Positions 45,416-53,221 of a stretch of DNA of 64,000 nt are shown piece by piece. Every line of letters begins with the position of its first letter. The stretch's first letter is position 1. The position numbers were made by a program, and so were the translations under genes. This DNA is from Chachezhania sediminis (GTDB lineage: Bacteria; Pseudomonadota; Alphaproteobacteria; Rhodobacterales; Rhodobacteraceae). The notes beneath the pieces are model-generated. The model was not told the origin of the DNA, searched no databases, and saw only the letters and a program-made list of their open reading frames with translations. Location of the stretch: assembly GCF_009765275.1 (NCBI RefSeq), contig NZ_VOPH01000001.1, positions 62,001 through 126,000 of the forward strand. The letters are read 5' to 3'.

Positions 45416-46531
45416 ATGGCAACGCTTGTGAAGACCGAAGAGGAACAGATGCTGGCCGACAGCGCCCGCGGGTTCCTGGACGAAAAGGCGCCCGTAGGCC
45501 ACCTGCGCGCGCTGCGCGACGCGGGCAAGACCCACGATCCGGCGCTGTGGAAGGACATGGCCGAAATGGGCTGGGCTGGGATCCTGGTTCCGGAGGAGGC
45601 CGGCGGAGCCGACATGGGCATGGCCGCGGCCTGCATCCTGGCCGAGGAAATGGGCAAGACGCTGGTGACAAGCCCGTTCCTGTCCTCGGCCGTGATCGCG
45701 GCCACGGCGCTGAAGCATGTGTCTGACGACCGCGCGAAAGCTGCCCTGTCGGCCATTGCATCGGGCGAGCTGACCTATGCTCTGGCGGTGGACGAAGGCC
45801 GCAAGTTCGCGCCCGAGAAGATCGAGACCGAAGCGCGCCGCGATGGCAACGGCTTCCGCCTGTCGGGGACGAAGACCTTCGTTGTCGATGGCGGTTTTGC
45901 CGACCGGCTGCTGGTCTTGGCCAAGACCGAAGGCGGGCTGACGCTGTTTGACATCCCGGCGGATCGTGCAGGTATCACGAAGACGGCGCGCAGCATGGTC
46001 GACAGCCGCGACGCGGCCGAGATCGTCCTGGCGGATGTCGAAGCCACGGGCGAGGACGTGCTGGGCCAGGTCGACGACGCTATGGCGGTGCTGAAGCCCG
46101 CGCTGGAAGCGGGCCAGGCGGCGCTGGCGGCCGAGATGACGGGCCTTGCGGCCGGCGCCTTCGGCATGACCACGACCTACCTGAAGGAGCGCAAGCAGTT
46201 CGGGCAGCTGATCGGGTCCTTCCAGGTCCTGCAGCACCGCGCCGCGCATCTGTGGTGCGAGATGGAAGTCACCGCCTCGGCCATCGCCCATGCGGGTCGC
46301 AAGCTGGACGAGGATCCGGCGAATGCGGCGCTGGCGGTGTCGCTGGCCAAGGCCCGCGCGGCTGAGACGGCGAAACTGGCTGTGATCGAGGGCGTGCAGA
46401 TGCATGGCGGGATCGGCATGACCGATGCTTTCGACATGGGCTTCTTCATGAAACGCGCCCGCGCGGCCACCGAATGGCTGGGCGACTACGGTTACCACGC
46501 GGCCCAGGTGGCGCGGCTGCGCGGCTTCTGA
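45416..46531 (+). CDS. Acyl-CoA dehydrogenase, subunit 2 of the pair
   Basis: The 371-residue partner has the same domain order but a poorer central motif (the usual YTEPGAGSD segment is replaced by LAVDEGRKFAPEKIE), which is typical of the second subunit in heteromeric ACADs. FAD-contact residues are suggested by RKQFGQLIGSFQVLQHRAAH and QMHGGIGMTDAFDMGFFMKR. It begins six bp after subunit 1, so both are made together. Downstream lie a block of palindromes, then the SDR and thiolase genes. Confidence 0.93.
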   Translation: MATLVKTEEEQMLADSARGFLDEKAPVGHLRALRDAGKTHDPALWKDMAEMGWAGILVPEEAGGADMGMAAACILAEEMGKTLVTSPFLSSAVIAATALKHVSDDRAKAALSAIASGELTYALAVDEGRKFAPEKIETEARRDGNGFRLSGTKTFVVDGGFADRLLVLAKTEGGLTLFDIPADRAGITKTARSMVDSRDAAEIVLADVEATGEDVLGQVDDAMAVLKPALEAGQAALAAEMTGLAAGAFGMTTTYLKERKQFGQLIGSFQVLQHRAAHLWCEMEVTASAIAHAGRKLDEDPANAALAVSLAKARAAETAKLAVIEGVQMHGGIGMTDAFDMGFFMKRARAATEWLGDYGYHAAQVARLRGF

Positions 46532-46535
46532 CAGG

Positions 46536-46608
46536 GTCGGACCGCCGGGTCCGGGTACGCCCCGGACCCGGCGGTCCGACGTTCGAACGTTCCGGCAACG
46601 GTTGCCGG
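46536..46608. repeat. Three stacked perfect inverted repeats before the SDR gene
   Basis: First, a perfect 20-bp arm repeat with a five-base loop: GTCGGACCGCCGGGTCCGGG (46536-46555) against 46561-46580. Then the 12-bp palindrome ACGTTCGAACGT (46579-46590). Then CCGGCAAC-g-GTTGCCGG (46592-46608), which ends three bases before the AGGAGG of the SDR gene. The first could be a strong hairpin terminator without T-run or an mRNA-processing stem; the others could be operators. Confidence 0.8.
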
Positions 46609-46620
46609 CAAGGAGGATGA

Positions 46621-47547
46621 ATGAGCATCAGGTTTGACGGCCGCGTGGCTATCGTGACGGGGGCGGGCGCCGGTTTGGGCCGCGCCCACGCGCTGGGTCT
46701 GGCAGAACGCGGGGCGAAGGTCGTGGTGAACGACCTTGGCGTGGCACGGGACGGCGAAGGCCGGGCGGCCACGGCGGCCGAGGCCGTGGCGGAAGAGATC
46801 CGCGCCGCCGGTGGCGAGGCCATCGCCCATGGCGCCGACGTGTCGAATGCCGAGGAAGTGGCGGACATGATCGCCAAGACGATGGAGGCCTGGGGCCGCA
46901 TCGACATCCTGATCAACAATGCCGGCATCCTGCGCGACAAGACCTTTGCCAAGATGACGATGGACGACTTCCGTAAGGTGGTCGATGTCCACCTGATCGG
47001 GTCGGCCAATGTCACCCACATGGTCTGGCCGATCATGCGGGAACAGAAATACGGGCGGATCGTGCTGACGGCCTCGTCCTCCGGCCTTTACGGGAACTTC
47101 GGCCAGTCGAACTATGGCGCTGCCAAGGCCGCCATGATGGGCCTGATGAACGTCCTGCACCTGGAAGGCCTGCGCGACGACATCCGCGTGAACACGCTGG
47201 CCCCCACGGCCGCGACCCGCATGACGGAAGAGCTGCTGCCGCCCGAAGCGGCCGAACTGCTGAAGCCCGAGACCATCACCCCGGGCGTCCTGTACCTGGT
47301 CAGCGAAAACGGCCCCAACCGCGTCATCCTGGGCGCCGGTGGCGGCGCCTTTGCGCAGACCCGCGTCTATGAAACGCCGGGTGTCTGCCTGACGGGCGAC
47401 GACCTGTCGCCGGAAGGCGTGGCCGCGGCCTTTGACAGGATCACCGATGCCGAAGGCCAGCAAGAGCTGACGCAGGCCTTCATGCAGACCAGGAAATTCG
47501 CCCAGATGGCAGCCGAGGCACGTGGCCTCAAGCTGGACTGGGCCTGA
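46621..47547 (+). CDS. SDR 3-hydroxyacyl-CoA dehydrogenase-like protein
   Basis: Short-chain dehydrogenase of 308 residues, resembling the dehydrogenase domain of peroxisomal multifunctional enzyme 2, so it probably oxidises (R)-3-hydroxyacyl-CoA with NAD+. It has [32 protein letters not shown] (extra loop typical of that group), NNAG, Ser in [10 protein letters not shown], and YGAAK with catalytic Tyr and Lys. It ends with an extra 60 residues. AGGAGG precedes the ATG, and the thiolase gene follows 25 bp later. The (R) stereochemistry would fit the MaoC hydratase at 40.8 kb. Confidence 0.92.
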   Translation: MSIRFDGRVAIVTGAGAGLGRAHALGLAERGAKVVVNDLGVARDGEGRAATAAEAVAEEIRAAGGEAIAHGADVSNAEEVADMIAKTMEAWGRIDILINNAGILRDKTFAKMTMDDFRKVVDVHLIGSANVTHMVWPIMREQKYGRIVLTASSSGLYGNFGQSNYGAAKAAMMGLMNVLHLEGLRDDIRVNTLAPTAATRMTEELLPPEAAELLKPETITPGVLYLVSENGPNRVILGAGGGAFAQTRVYETPGVCLTGDDLSPEGVAAAFDRITDAEGQQELTQAFMQTRKFAQMAAEARGLKLDWA

Positions 47548-47572
47548 GAATCATCAAGGGAGGAAGACCCCA

Positions 47573-48769
47573 ATGCGTGACGCCGTAATCGTCTCGACCG
47601 CGCGCACCCCGATCGGCAAGGCCTATCGGGGCGCGTTCAACGCCACCACCCCGCAGGCGCTTGGCGCCCATGCCGTGAAGAACGCCGTCGAGCGCGCCGG
47701 GATCGACCCCGGCGAGGTGCAGGACACCGTCTTCGGTTCCGCCCTGCAGCAGGGCTATCAGGGCGGCAACATCGCCCGCCAGGTCGCCATCCGCGCCGGT
47801 CTGCCGGTGACGGTGGGTGGCATGTCGCTGGACCGCCAGTGCGCGTCCGGCATGATGGCGATCGCCACCGCGGCCAAGCAGGTCATCACCGATGGCATGG
47901 AGGTCGTCGTCGGCGGCGGCGTGGACTCGATCTCGCTTGTCCAGACGCCCGATATGCGCGTGAACCGCGATCCCTGGCTGGTCGAGCACAAGCCGGAAAT
48001 CTACATGTCCATGCTGGAAACGGCCGAAACGGTCGCCGAACGCTATGGCATCAGCCGCGAGGCGCAGGACGAATACGCCTTTAACTCGCAGCAGAAGACG
48101 GCCGCCGGTCAGCGGGACGGCAAGTTCGACGACGAAATCGTGCCGGTGTCCACCGTCATGAAGTTCCAGGACAAGGCCACCAAGGAAATCAGCGAGATCG
48201 AGATCACGCTGGACAAGGACGAGGGCAACCGGCCGTCGACCACGCTGGAAAGCCTTCTGGGCCTGCAGCCGGTCTTCAAGGACGGGATCCACATCAAGGA
48301 AGGCAAGTACATCACCGCCGGCAATGCTTCGCAGCTGTCGGACGGGTCGTCTGCTGCCGTGATCATGGAAGCCAAGCTGGCCGAGAAGAAGGGCCTGCAA
48401 CCCCTTGGCCGCTATGTCGGCGTGATGGCCGCTGGTTGCGAGCCGGACGAGATGGGCATCGGCCCCGTCTTCGCCGTCCCGAAGCTTCTGGAAGCGCATG
48501 GCCTGAAGATGGACGACATCGGCCTGTGGGAACTGAACGAGGCCTTCGCGGTCCAGGTCCTGTACTGCCGTGACAAGCTGGGCATCCCGGACGAACTGCT
48601 GAACGTGAATGGTGGCGCGATTTCCATCGGCCACCCCTATGGCATGTCGGGCGCCCGCATGGTCGGCCACGCGCTGATCGAGGGCAAGCGCCGCGGGGCC
48701 AAATACGTCGTCTGCACCATGTGCGTCGGCGGCGGCATGGGTGCTGCGGGCCTGTTCGAGGTCTTCTGA
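47573..48769 (+). CDS. Acetyl-CoA C-acyltransferase (thiolase)
   Basis: Cleaves 3-ketoacyl-CoA with CoA to acetyl-CoA or propionyl-CoA plus a shortened acyl-CoA. The 398-residue protein has the nucleophile Cys90 in [18 protein letters not shown], His354 in [13 protein letters not shown] and Cys384 in [13 protein letters not shown]. The start follows AAGGGAGGAAG. It completes the dehydrogenase-hydratase-dehydrogenase-thiolase order of a beta-oxidation spiral. It is followed by a 10-bp inverted repeat. Confidence 0.96.
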   Translation: MRDAVIVSTARTPIGKAYRGAFNATTPQALGAHAVKNAVERAGIDPGEVQDTVFGSALQQGYQGGNIARQVAIRAGLPVTVGGMSLDRQCASGMMAIATAAKQVITDGMEVVVGGGVDSISLVQTPDMRVNRDPWLVEHKPEIYMSMLETAETVAERYGISREAQDEYAFNSQQKTAAGQRDGKFDDEIVPVSTVMKFQDKATKEISEIEITLDKDEGNRPSTTLESLLGLQPVFKDGIHIKEGKYITAGNASQLSDGSSAAVIMEAKLAEKKGLQPLGRYVGVMAAGCEPDEMGIGPVFAVPKLLEAHGLKMDDIGLWELNEAFAVQVLYCRDKLGIPDELLNVNGGAISIGHPYGMSGARMVGHALIEGKRRGAKYVVCTMCVGGGMGAAGLFEVF

Positions 48770-48788
48770 TCCTCGCCCAAGAACGACA

Positions 48789-48816
48789 GGCCGCCGGGGG
48801 ATAGCTCCCGGCGGCC
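48789..48816. repeat. Inverted repeat after the thiolase gene
   Basis: GGCCGCCGGG (48789-48798) against CCCGGCGGCC (48807-48816), perfect 10-bp arms with an eight-base loop, 20 bp after the thiolase stop and 27 bp before the next start. No T-run follows; likely an mRNA hairpin or a partial terminator. Confidence 0.65.
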
Positions 48817-48842
48817 CAACCATGGAACATGACAGGGAAGAC

Positions 48843-49493
48843 ATGGCCGAACTCCTCGTTGTCCGGCACGGGCAGGCGTCCTTCGGGACGGACAATTACG
48901 ACAAGCTGTCAGAGCTGGGACACGAACAGGCGCGCCTGACGGGCGAGGCCCTGCGCGGCGCCGGCTGGATCCCGGACCGCACCATCACCGGGACGCTGGT
49001 CCGCCAGAAGGAAACGCTGGAGTCGATGGGCTTTGGCGGCGCGGCCGAGGAACATTCCGGCCTGAACGAATACGATTTCCACGACATCCTGAACGCGCGC
49101 TTCGGCGGCGACGTGCCCCATGACGTGCGCAAGGATCGCAAGACCCATTACCAGACCCTGCGCGACACCATCCTGGAGTGGCAGGAAGGCGGGATCGGGA
49201 CGGCCGCCGAAAGCTGGCTGGACTTTTCGGGCCGCGTCGAAGCTGCGCGCAAGTTCGCTGTGGATACCGATGCGCGCCGCGTGCTGGTCGTGTCCTCGGG
49301 CGGGGTGATCGGCCAACTGGTCGCGTCCGCTGTCGGCGCGCCAAACCCGATTATGATGACGTTGAACCTGCAGGCCAAGAACACCGGGATGACCAAGTTC
49401 ATCTTCAACAAGTCGGTCTTCTACCTGCACGAATTCAACGCGACGCCGCAATTCGCCACTGCGGAAAAGGCGAAACTTCTGACCTACAGCTAG
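48843..49493 (+). CDS. Histidine phosphatase-family protein with a missing second His
   Basis: A 216-residue phosphoglycerate-mutase-like protein. The first catalytic motif is intact (LLVVRHGQAS, His9), as is TGTLVRQKETL and the Glu region ENEY-like GLNEYDFHD. The second catalytic His, normally in V-S-H-G-G, is Ser here: RVLVVSSGGVIGQLV. Activity may be altered. The next gene, an APH-type kinase, begins 13 bp after its stop, so a kinase and a phosphatase-fold protein are co-expressed. Start 48843 follows AGGGAAG closely. Confidence 0.88.
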   Translation: MAELLVVRHGQASFGTDNYDKLSELGHEQARLTGEALRGAGWIPDRTITGTLVRQKETLESMGFGGAAEEHSGLNEYDFHDILNARFGGDVPHDVRKDRKTHYQTLRDTILEWQEGGIGTAAESWLDFSGRVEAARKFAVDTDARRVLVVSSGGVIGQLVASAVGAPNPIMMTLNLQAKNTGMTKFIFNKSVFYLHEFNATPQFATAEKAKLLTYS

Positions 49494-49506
49494 GGAGGGC
49501 CTGGTC

Positions 49507-50532
49507 ATGAGCACGGATACGCAGACGCTCGATACGGACGCGGTCGCGGCATACCTGACGAAGGTGCTGCCGGATTTCGAAGGTCCGATCGAGGCGCAAA
49601 AATTCAATGTCGGCCAGTCGAATCCGACATTTCTTTTGAAGACACCGAAGAAGAACTATGTCCTGCGGCGCAAGCCCCCGGGGATCCTGCTGAAGTCGGC
49701 CCATGCGGTCGACCGGGAATTTCGGGTGCAATCAGCGCTTTACGGGACGGATGTACCGGTCGCCAGGATGCATGTCCTGTGCGAGGACGACGATGTCATC
49801 GGTTCGGCATTCTACGTCATGGACCACATCGACGGCCGAAATATCGGCCAGCCGGCGATGGAAGGTGCAAGCCCCGAAGAACGCGGCGCGGTGATAGACG
49901 AGATGAACCGCGTGCTGGCCGCGCTCCACAGTGTCGACGTCGACGCGGTGGGTCTGTCGGACTATGGCCCGCCCGGCAATTATTACGAACGCCAGATCGG
50001 ACGGTGGACAAAGCAGTACCGGGCGTCCGAAACCGACGACATCGCGGCGATGAACACGCTGATCGCGGAACTGCCCGCGCGGATGCCGGACGTGACCGAA
50101 CGGCGCCTGGTCCATGGCGACTACCGCATCGACAACATGATGTTCGAACGGAACGGCCCCCGCTGCCTGGCGGTGCTGGACTGGGAATTATCGACGATCG
50201 GCCACCCGCTGGCGGACCTGGCGGCGGTCATCATGCAGTGGCAGATGCCGGCCACCGCCGAAGCCAGGGGCTTGGCGGGCATCGACCGCAAGGCGCTGGG
50301 TCTGCCCACTGACGAAGAATTCGTGGCAAAGTACTGCGAGCGCAGGGGCTTGGACGGGATCGACGATTTCGGTTTCTATCTGGCATTCTGCTTTTTCCGC
50401 ATGGCCGGGATCATCCAGGGCGTCTACAAGCGGGCGCTGGATGGCAATGCATCGAACCCGGAACGCGCGATGCGCATGGGCCAGAGCGTGACCCTCTTTG
50501 CCGAGAAAGGTCTCGAAGCTCTGGAAGGCTGA
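49507..50532 (+). CDS. APH-type phosphotransferase (ACAD10/11 kinase-domain-like)
   Basis: A 341-residue kinase-fold protein of the aminoglycoside phosphotransferase superfamily. It has a Gly-poor nucleotide loop region (FNVGQSNPTFLL), the ATP-Lys segment YVLRRKPPG, the catalytic loop VHGDYRIDNMMF (His203, Asp205, Asn210) and the metal Asp225 in VLDWELSTIGHP. This set matches the kinase domain fused to acyl-CoA dehydrogenases in ACAD10/11 and the LvaA-type kinases acting on 4-hydroxyacyl-CoA. Here it stands alone in an operon with ACAD, SDR and thiolase genes. Substrate is inference; it is unlikely to be an antibiotic resistance enzyme. Confidence 0.88.
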   Translation: MSTDTQTLDTDAVAAYLTKVLPDFEGPIEAQKFNVGQSNPTFLLKTPKKNYVLRRKPPGILLKSAHAVDREFRVQSALYGTDVPVARMHVLCEDDDVIGSAFYVMDHIDGRNIGQPAMEGASPEERGAVIDEMNRVLAALHSVDVDAVGLSDYGPPGNYYERQIGRWTKQYRASETDDIAAMNTLIAELPARMPDVTERRLVHGDYRIDNMMFERNGPRCLAVLDWELSTIGHPLADLAAVIMQWQMPATAEARGLAGIDRKALGLPTDEEFVAKYCERRGLDGIDDFGFYLAFCFFRMAGIIQGVYKRALDGNASNPERAMRMGQSVTLFAEKGLEALEG

Positions 50533-50571
50533 GGGATCCGACAACTCCGCGGCCCGGAAGGAGCCGGCCCA

Positions 50572-51405
50572 ATGACCGATATCGACATGGCATCATCGGA
50601 GGAAGAGGCGAAGGACCGTAACTTCGTCACCGCGCTGGCGCGCGGGCTGGATGTGCTGCGCGCCTTCCAGCCCGGTGAATCCCAGTTGTCGAACACCGAT
50701 ATCGCGGAACGAACCGGCTTGCCCAAGCCCACGATCTCGCGCCTGACGCATACGCTTTGCAAGCTCGACTACCTGGTGGCCGATGCCAGTTCCGGAAATT
50801 ACCGGCTGGGGGCAGGGGTGCTGCGGCTGGGCTTCGGCGTCCTGTCGGGGCTGGAAATGGCGGACCGCGCCGCAGACCTGTTGAAGTCGTTGATAGAGGG
50901 GCCGAATTCCTATGTCACCGCGGCGCTGGGGGAACGGCATCGTCTGGAAGTGCTCTATGTCGCCGTGCAACGGTCCAGAGAGAACGTGACGCTCGCCATG
51001 CATGTCGGATCGCGGTTGCCACTTTTCGAATCCGCGATGGGACGGGCTATTCTGGTGGCCATGTCGGAAGAGGAACGCGCCTCGGTCTTTGCCGATGCCC
51101 GCGCCGAAGAGCCGGAACTGTTCGACGTGCGAATGGAGATGTACCGCGCGGCCGAGGCGGAGTTCCGCGCCCATGGCTTCTGCAGTGGCTATGGCGACTG
51201 GCGTAAGGACGTGAACGGGATTTCAGTCCCGGTGCATGCGCTGGACGACCGTCGGATCTTTGCCGTCAATGTCGGCGGACCGTCCTTCCACGTGAAAAAG
51301 AAGCAGCTGGAAACCCAGTATGCCGAGAAACTGATCGAGGTCTCGGACATGCTGAGTTCACGCCAAGGTCGCCCGGAACGGGAATCGGGTCCGACGTCGG
51401 ATTAG
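50572..51405 (+). CDS. IclR family transcriptional regulator
   Basis: A 277-residue regulator with an N-terminal winged helix-turn-helix (LARGLDVLRAFQPGESQLSN, TDIAERTGLPKPTISRLTHT) and a C-terminal effector-binding domain (YVTAALGERHRLEVLYVAVQ, FESAMGRAILVAMSEEE, GISVPVHALDDRRIFAVNVG). IclR proteins bind aromatic acids, short carboxylates or acyl derivatives. It lies between the catabolic genes and the liv uptake operon; a 20-bp inverted repeat at 51678-51697 in front of that operon is a good candidate operator. AAGGAG precedes the ATG. Confidence 0.93.
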   Translation: MTDIDMASSEEEAKDRNFVTALARGLDVLRAFQPGESQLSNTDIAERTGLPKPTISRLTHTLCKLDYLVADASSGNYRLGAGVLRLGFGVLSGLEMADRAADLLKSLIEGPNSYVTAALGERHRLEVLYVAVQRSRENVTLAMHVGSRLPLFESAMGRAILVAMSEEERASVFADARAEEPELFDVRMEMYRAAEAEFRAHGFCSGYGDWRKDVNGISVPVHALDDRRIFAVNVGGPSFHVKKKQLETQYAEKLIEVSDMLSSRQGRPERESGPTSD

Positions 51406-51870
51406 CGTTCCGTACAGCAAAACTGCCTGTGGATATCGCAGCCGGCCCCGGGGCCGGCTGCAGTCGTTTTCGGGCACCGGAACGACCAAAGGTGACGCAA
51501 GGTCAGTCTTGGATTGATGCCTAACAAAATTGCGATCCATTCACCCAATCCGAACTATTCGGTCGCGCACTAAAATTTCGCCTGCTGAAACAAGCGTGAA
51601 AGTGCGTCATATTTATCGTATTTAAATCAGTGAGTTGCGGCTCATCCTTCGAGCTTACACGTTTTGTTTTGAACCTCTTCCTGAAATTTGTCAGGAATCC
51701 GAACCTATTGAATGTCAGGTATTGAAACTTACCGCATGGTCAACGCTGAAATAGTGACCTTTGGGGCGTCCTTGGGGTGCTTGACTTCGTGGGCGGTTGT
51801 GCAAGGGTTTGCTTACGCTGGCGCGACAAATGCCAAAGGCAGGTCGCGCTTCGTGCTATGGGAGGAAATC
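51406..51870 (+). promoter_or_regulatory. Upstream region of the liv binding-protein gene with a candidate IclR operator
   Basis: After the iclR palindrome no gene is supported; the interval is A+T-richer than its surroundings (for example around 51600-51640). TTCCTGA-aatttg-TCAGGAA (51678-51697), perfect 7-bp arms in a 20-bp palindrome, is the clearest operator candidate, about 175 bp before the binding-protein ATG. A weak longer reading frame covers the last 150 bases, but it has no ribosome binding site or protein-like composition. Confidence 0.5.
51438..51469 (+). terminator. Perfect 24-bp palindrome and probable terminator after iclR
   Basis: GCAGCCGGCCCC immediately followed by GGGGCCGGCTGC (51438-51461), a zero-spacer palindrome, then agtcgTTTT. 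It lies 32 bp after the iclR stop. As RNA, the stem would close with a small loop; the T-run is short and displaced, so both terminator and cruciform-type roles are possible. Confidence 0.6.
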
Positions 51871-53115
51871 ATGCACTACACCGCAAGGTGCGGCCTCGGG
51901 GCCGCCATGGCCCTTTTTTTGGGGACCACCGCTGCTTTCGCCGATAACGTGAAGATCGCGTTCATCGATCCGTTGTCGGGCGCCTTCGCCGCCACCGGGA
52001 CCAATGGCCTGAACCAGTTCGAGTTCGCCGCGCAGACCCTTGTCAACGACAAGGGCGGCGTCCTGGATGGCGACATGTTCGAGATCGTGGCCTTCGACAA
52101 CAAGGTCAGCCCCAAGGAATCGCTGATCCAGCTGCAGGTCGCCATCGACCAGGGCATCCACTATGTCGTGCAGGGCAACAGCTCGGGCGTTGCCAACGCG
52201 CTGACCGAGGCAATCGACAAGCACAACCGCCGCAATCCCGAGAACCAGGTCCTGTTCCTGAACTATTCCGCCGTCGACCCCGCGCTGACGAACGAGAAGT
52301 GCAACTTCTGGCACTTCCGCTTCGACGCCAATGCCGACATGAAGATGGACACCCTGACCGACGCGATCGCCGCCGATCCGAACATCAAGAAGGTGTACAT
52401 CATCGGGCAGGACTACAGTTTCGGTAAGGCGGTTTCGGCCGCGGCGAACCAGATGCTGGCCGAGAAGCGCCCGGATATCGAGGTCGTGGGCGACGAACTG
52501 CACCCGATCGGCAAGGTGAAGGACTTCACCCCCTATGCCCGCAAGATCCAGTCCTCGGGCGCGGATGCGGTCATCACCGGCAACTGGGGCGCCGACATGT
52601 TCGGCCTGGGCAAGTCCATCCTGGACAACGGCTTTACCGGCCCGATCTACACCTACTACGCGGCTGCCGACGGCATGACCGCGGCCTTCGGGGAAACCGG
52701 CGACGGCCATATCCGGCTGGTGTCGGAAGGCGCGTCGAACCCGCCGCCCACTCCGGAAGCCGCTGCCTATATCGAGGCGTTCAAGACTAAGTATCCCGAT
52801 GGCAACGTGTCCCAGAGCCGGATCACCAACACCATCGAGATGCTGGCCGCAGCCATCAACGAGGCTGGTACTGCGACCGACGTGGTCAAGGTGGCAAACG
52901 CGCTGGAAGGCATGGAGCACAAGAACATGTGGGGCGGCACCGTTTACATGCGGCCCGAAGATCACCAGGGCATCCAGGACCTGCATGTGTTCGTGCACAC
53001 CAATGACGGCATCACATATGACTACGACAACTCGGGCTACGGCATGTTGACCGAGACGACTGTCCAGAATGCCGGCATGGATTCTCCGACGACCTGCGAC
53101 ATGAAGCGTCCGTAA
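51871..53115 (+). CDS. Periplasmic binding protein of a liv-type ABC transporter
   Basis: Substrate-binding subunit (Leu/Ile/Val-binding protein family, Peripla_BP_6). The 414-residue precursor has a signal peptide (CGLGAAMALFLGTTAAFA, cleavage before DNVKIAF) and the two-lobe fold: VKIAFIDPLSGAFAATGTNG, VVQGNSSGVANALTEAID, FWHFRFDANADMKMDTLTDA, KVYIIGQDYSFGKAV. Two Cys (KCNF and TTCDM) could form a disulfide. Ligand could be a branched-chain amino acid, an amide or, given the neighbours, a small carboxylate. GGAGGAAATC precedes the ATG. Confidence 0.94.
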   Translation: MHYTARCGLGAAMALFLGTTAAFADNVKIAFIDPLSGAFAATGTNGLNQFEFAAQTLVNDKGGVLDGDMFEIVAFDNKVSPKESLIQLQVAIDQGIHYVVQGNSSGVANALTEAIDKHNRRNPENQVLFLNYSAVDPALTNEKCNFWHFRFDANADMKMDTLTDAIAADPNIKKVYIIGQDYSFGKAVSAAANQMLAEKRPDIEVVGDELHPIGKVKDFTPYARKIQSSGADAVITGNWGADMFGLGKSILDNGFTGPIYTYYAAADGMTAAFGETGDGHIRLVSEGASNPPPTPEAAAYIEAFKTKYPDGNVSQSRITNTIEMLAAAINEAGTATDVVKVANALEGMEHKNMWGGTVYMRPEDHQGIQDLHVFVHTNDGITYDYDNSGYGMLTETTVQNAGMDSPTTCDMKRP

Positions 53116-53132
53116 CACGGAACGGCATGGCT

Positions 53133-53160
53133 GGCCGGAACGGGTCTTCCCGTTCCGGCC
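53133..53160 (+). promoter_or_regulatory. mRNA hairpin between the binding-protein and permease genes
   Basis: GGCCGGAACGGG-tctt-CCCGTTCCGGCC, a perfect 12-bp stem and four-base loop 17 bp after the binding-protein stop, followed by GGTTTG. It resembles intra-operon stems that protect the binding-protein part of the message or cause partial termination, giving more binding protein than permease. Confidence 0.65.
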
Positions 53161-53221
53161 GGTTTGCAGACGGCCCGGGTGGGGCCGCAACGAAATAGAC
53201 AAATCGCAAAGGGGAGGGCGC

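Noticed and set aside
44015-46498. An 827-codon minus-strand frame opposite both acyl-CoA dehydrogenases
   Set aside because: Shadow frame with biased His/Gln/Gly composition and no recognisable domain.
48843-49493. Phosphoglycerate mutase of glycolysis
   Set aside because: Short, lacks the second catalytic His and lies in a catabolic operon.
49507-50532. Aminoglycoside resistance gene
   Set aside because: It shares the kinase fold only; motifs and context match the acyl-CoA-linked kinase group.
51712-51870. A 53-residue N-terminal extension of the liv binding protein
   Set aside because: It would hide the signal peptide internally; the ATG at 51871 has GGAGG and opens a proper signal sequence.
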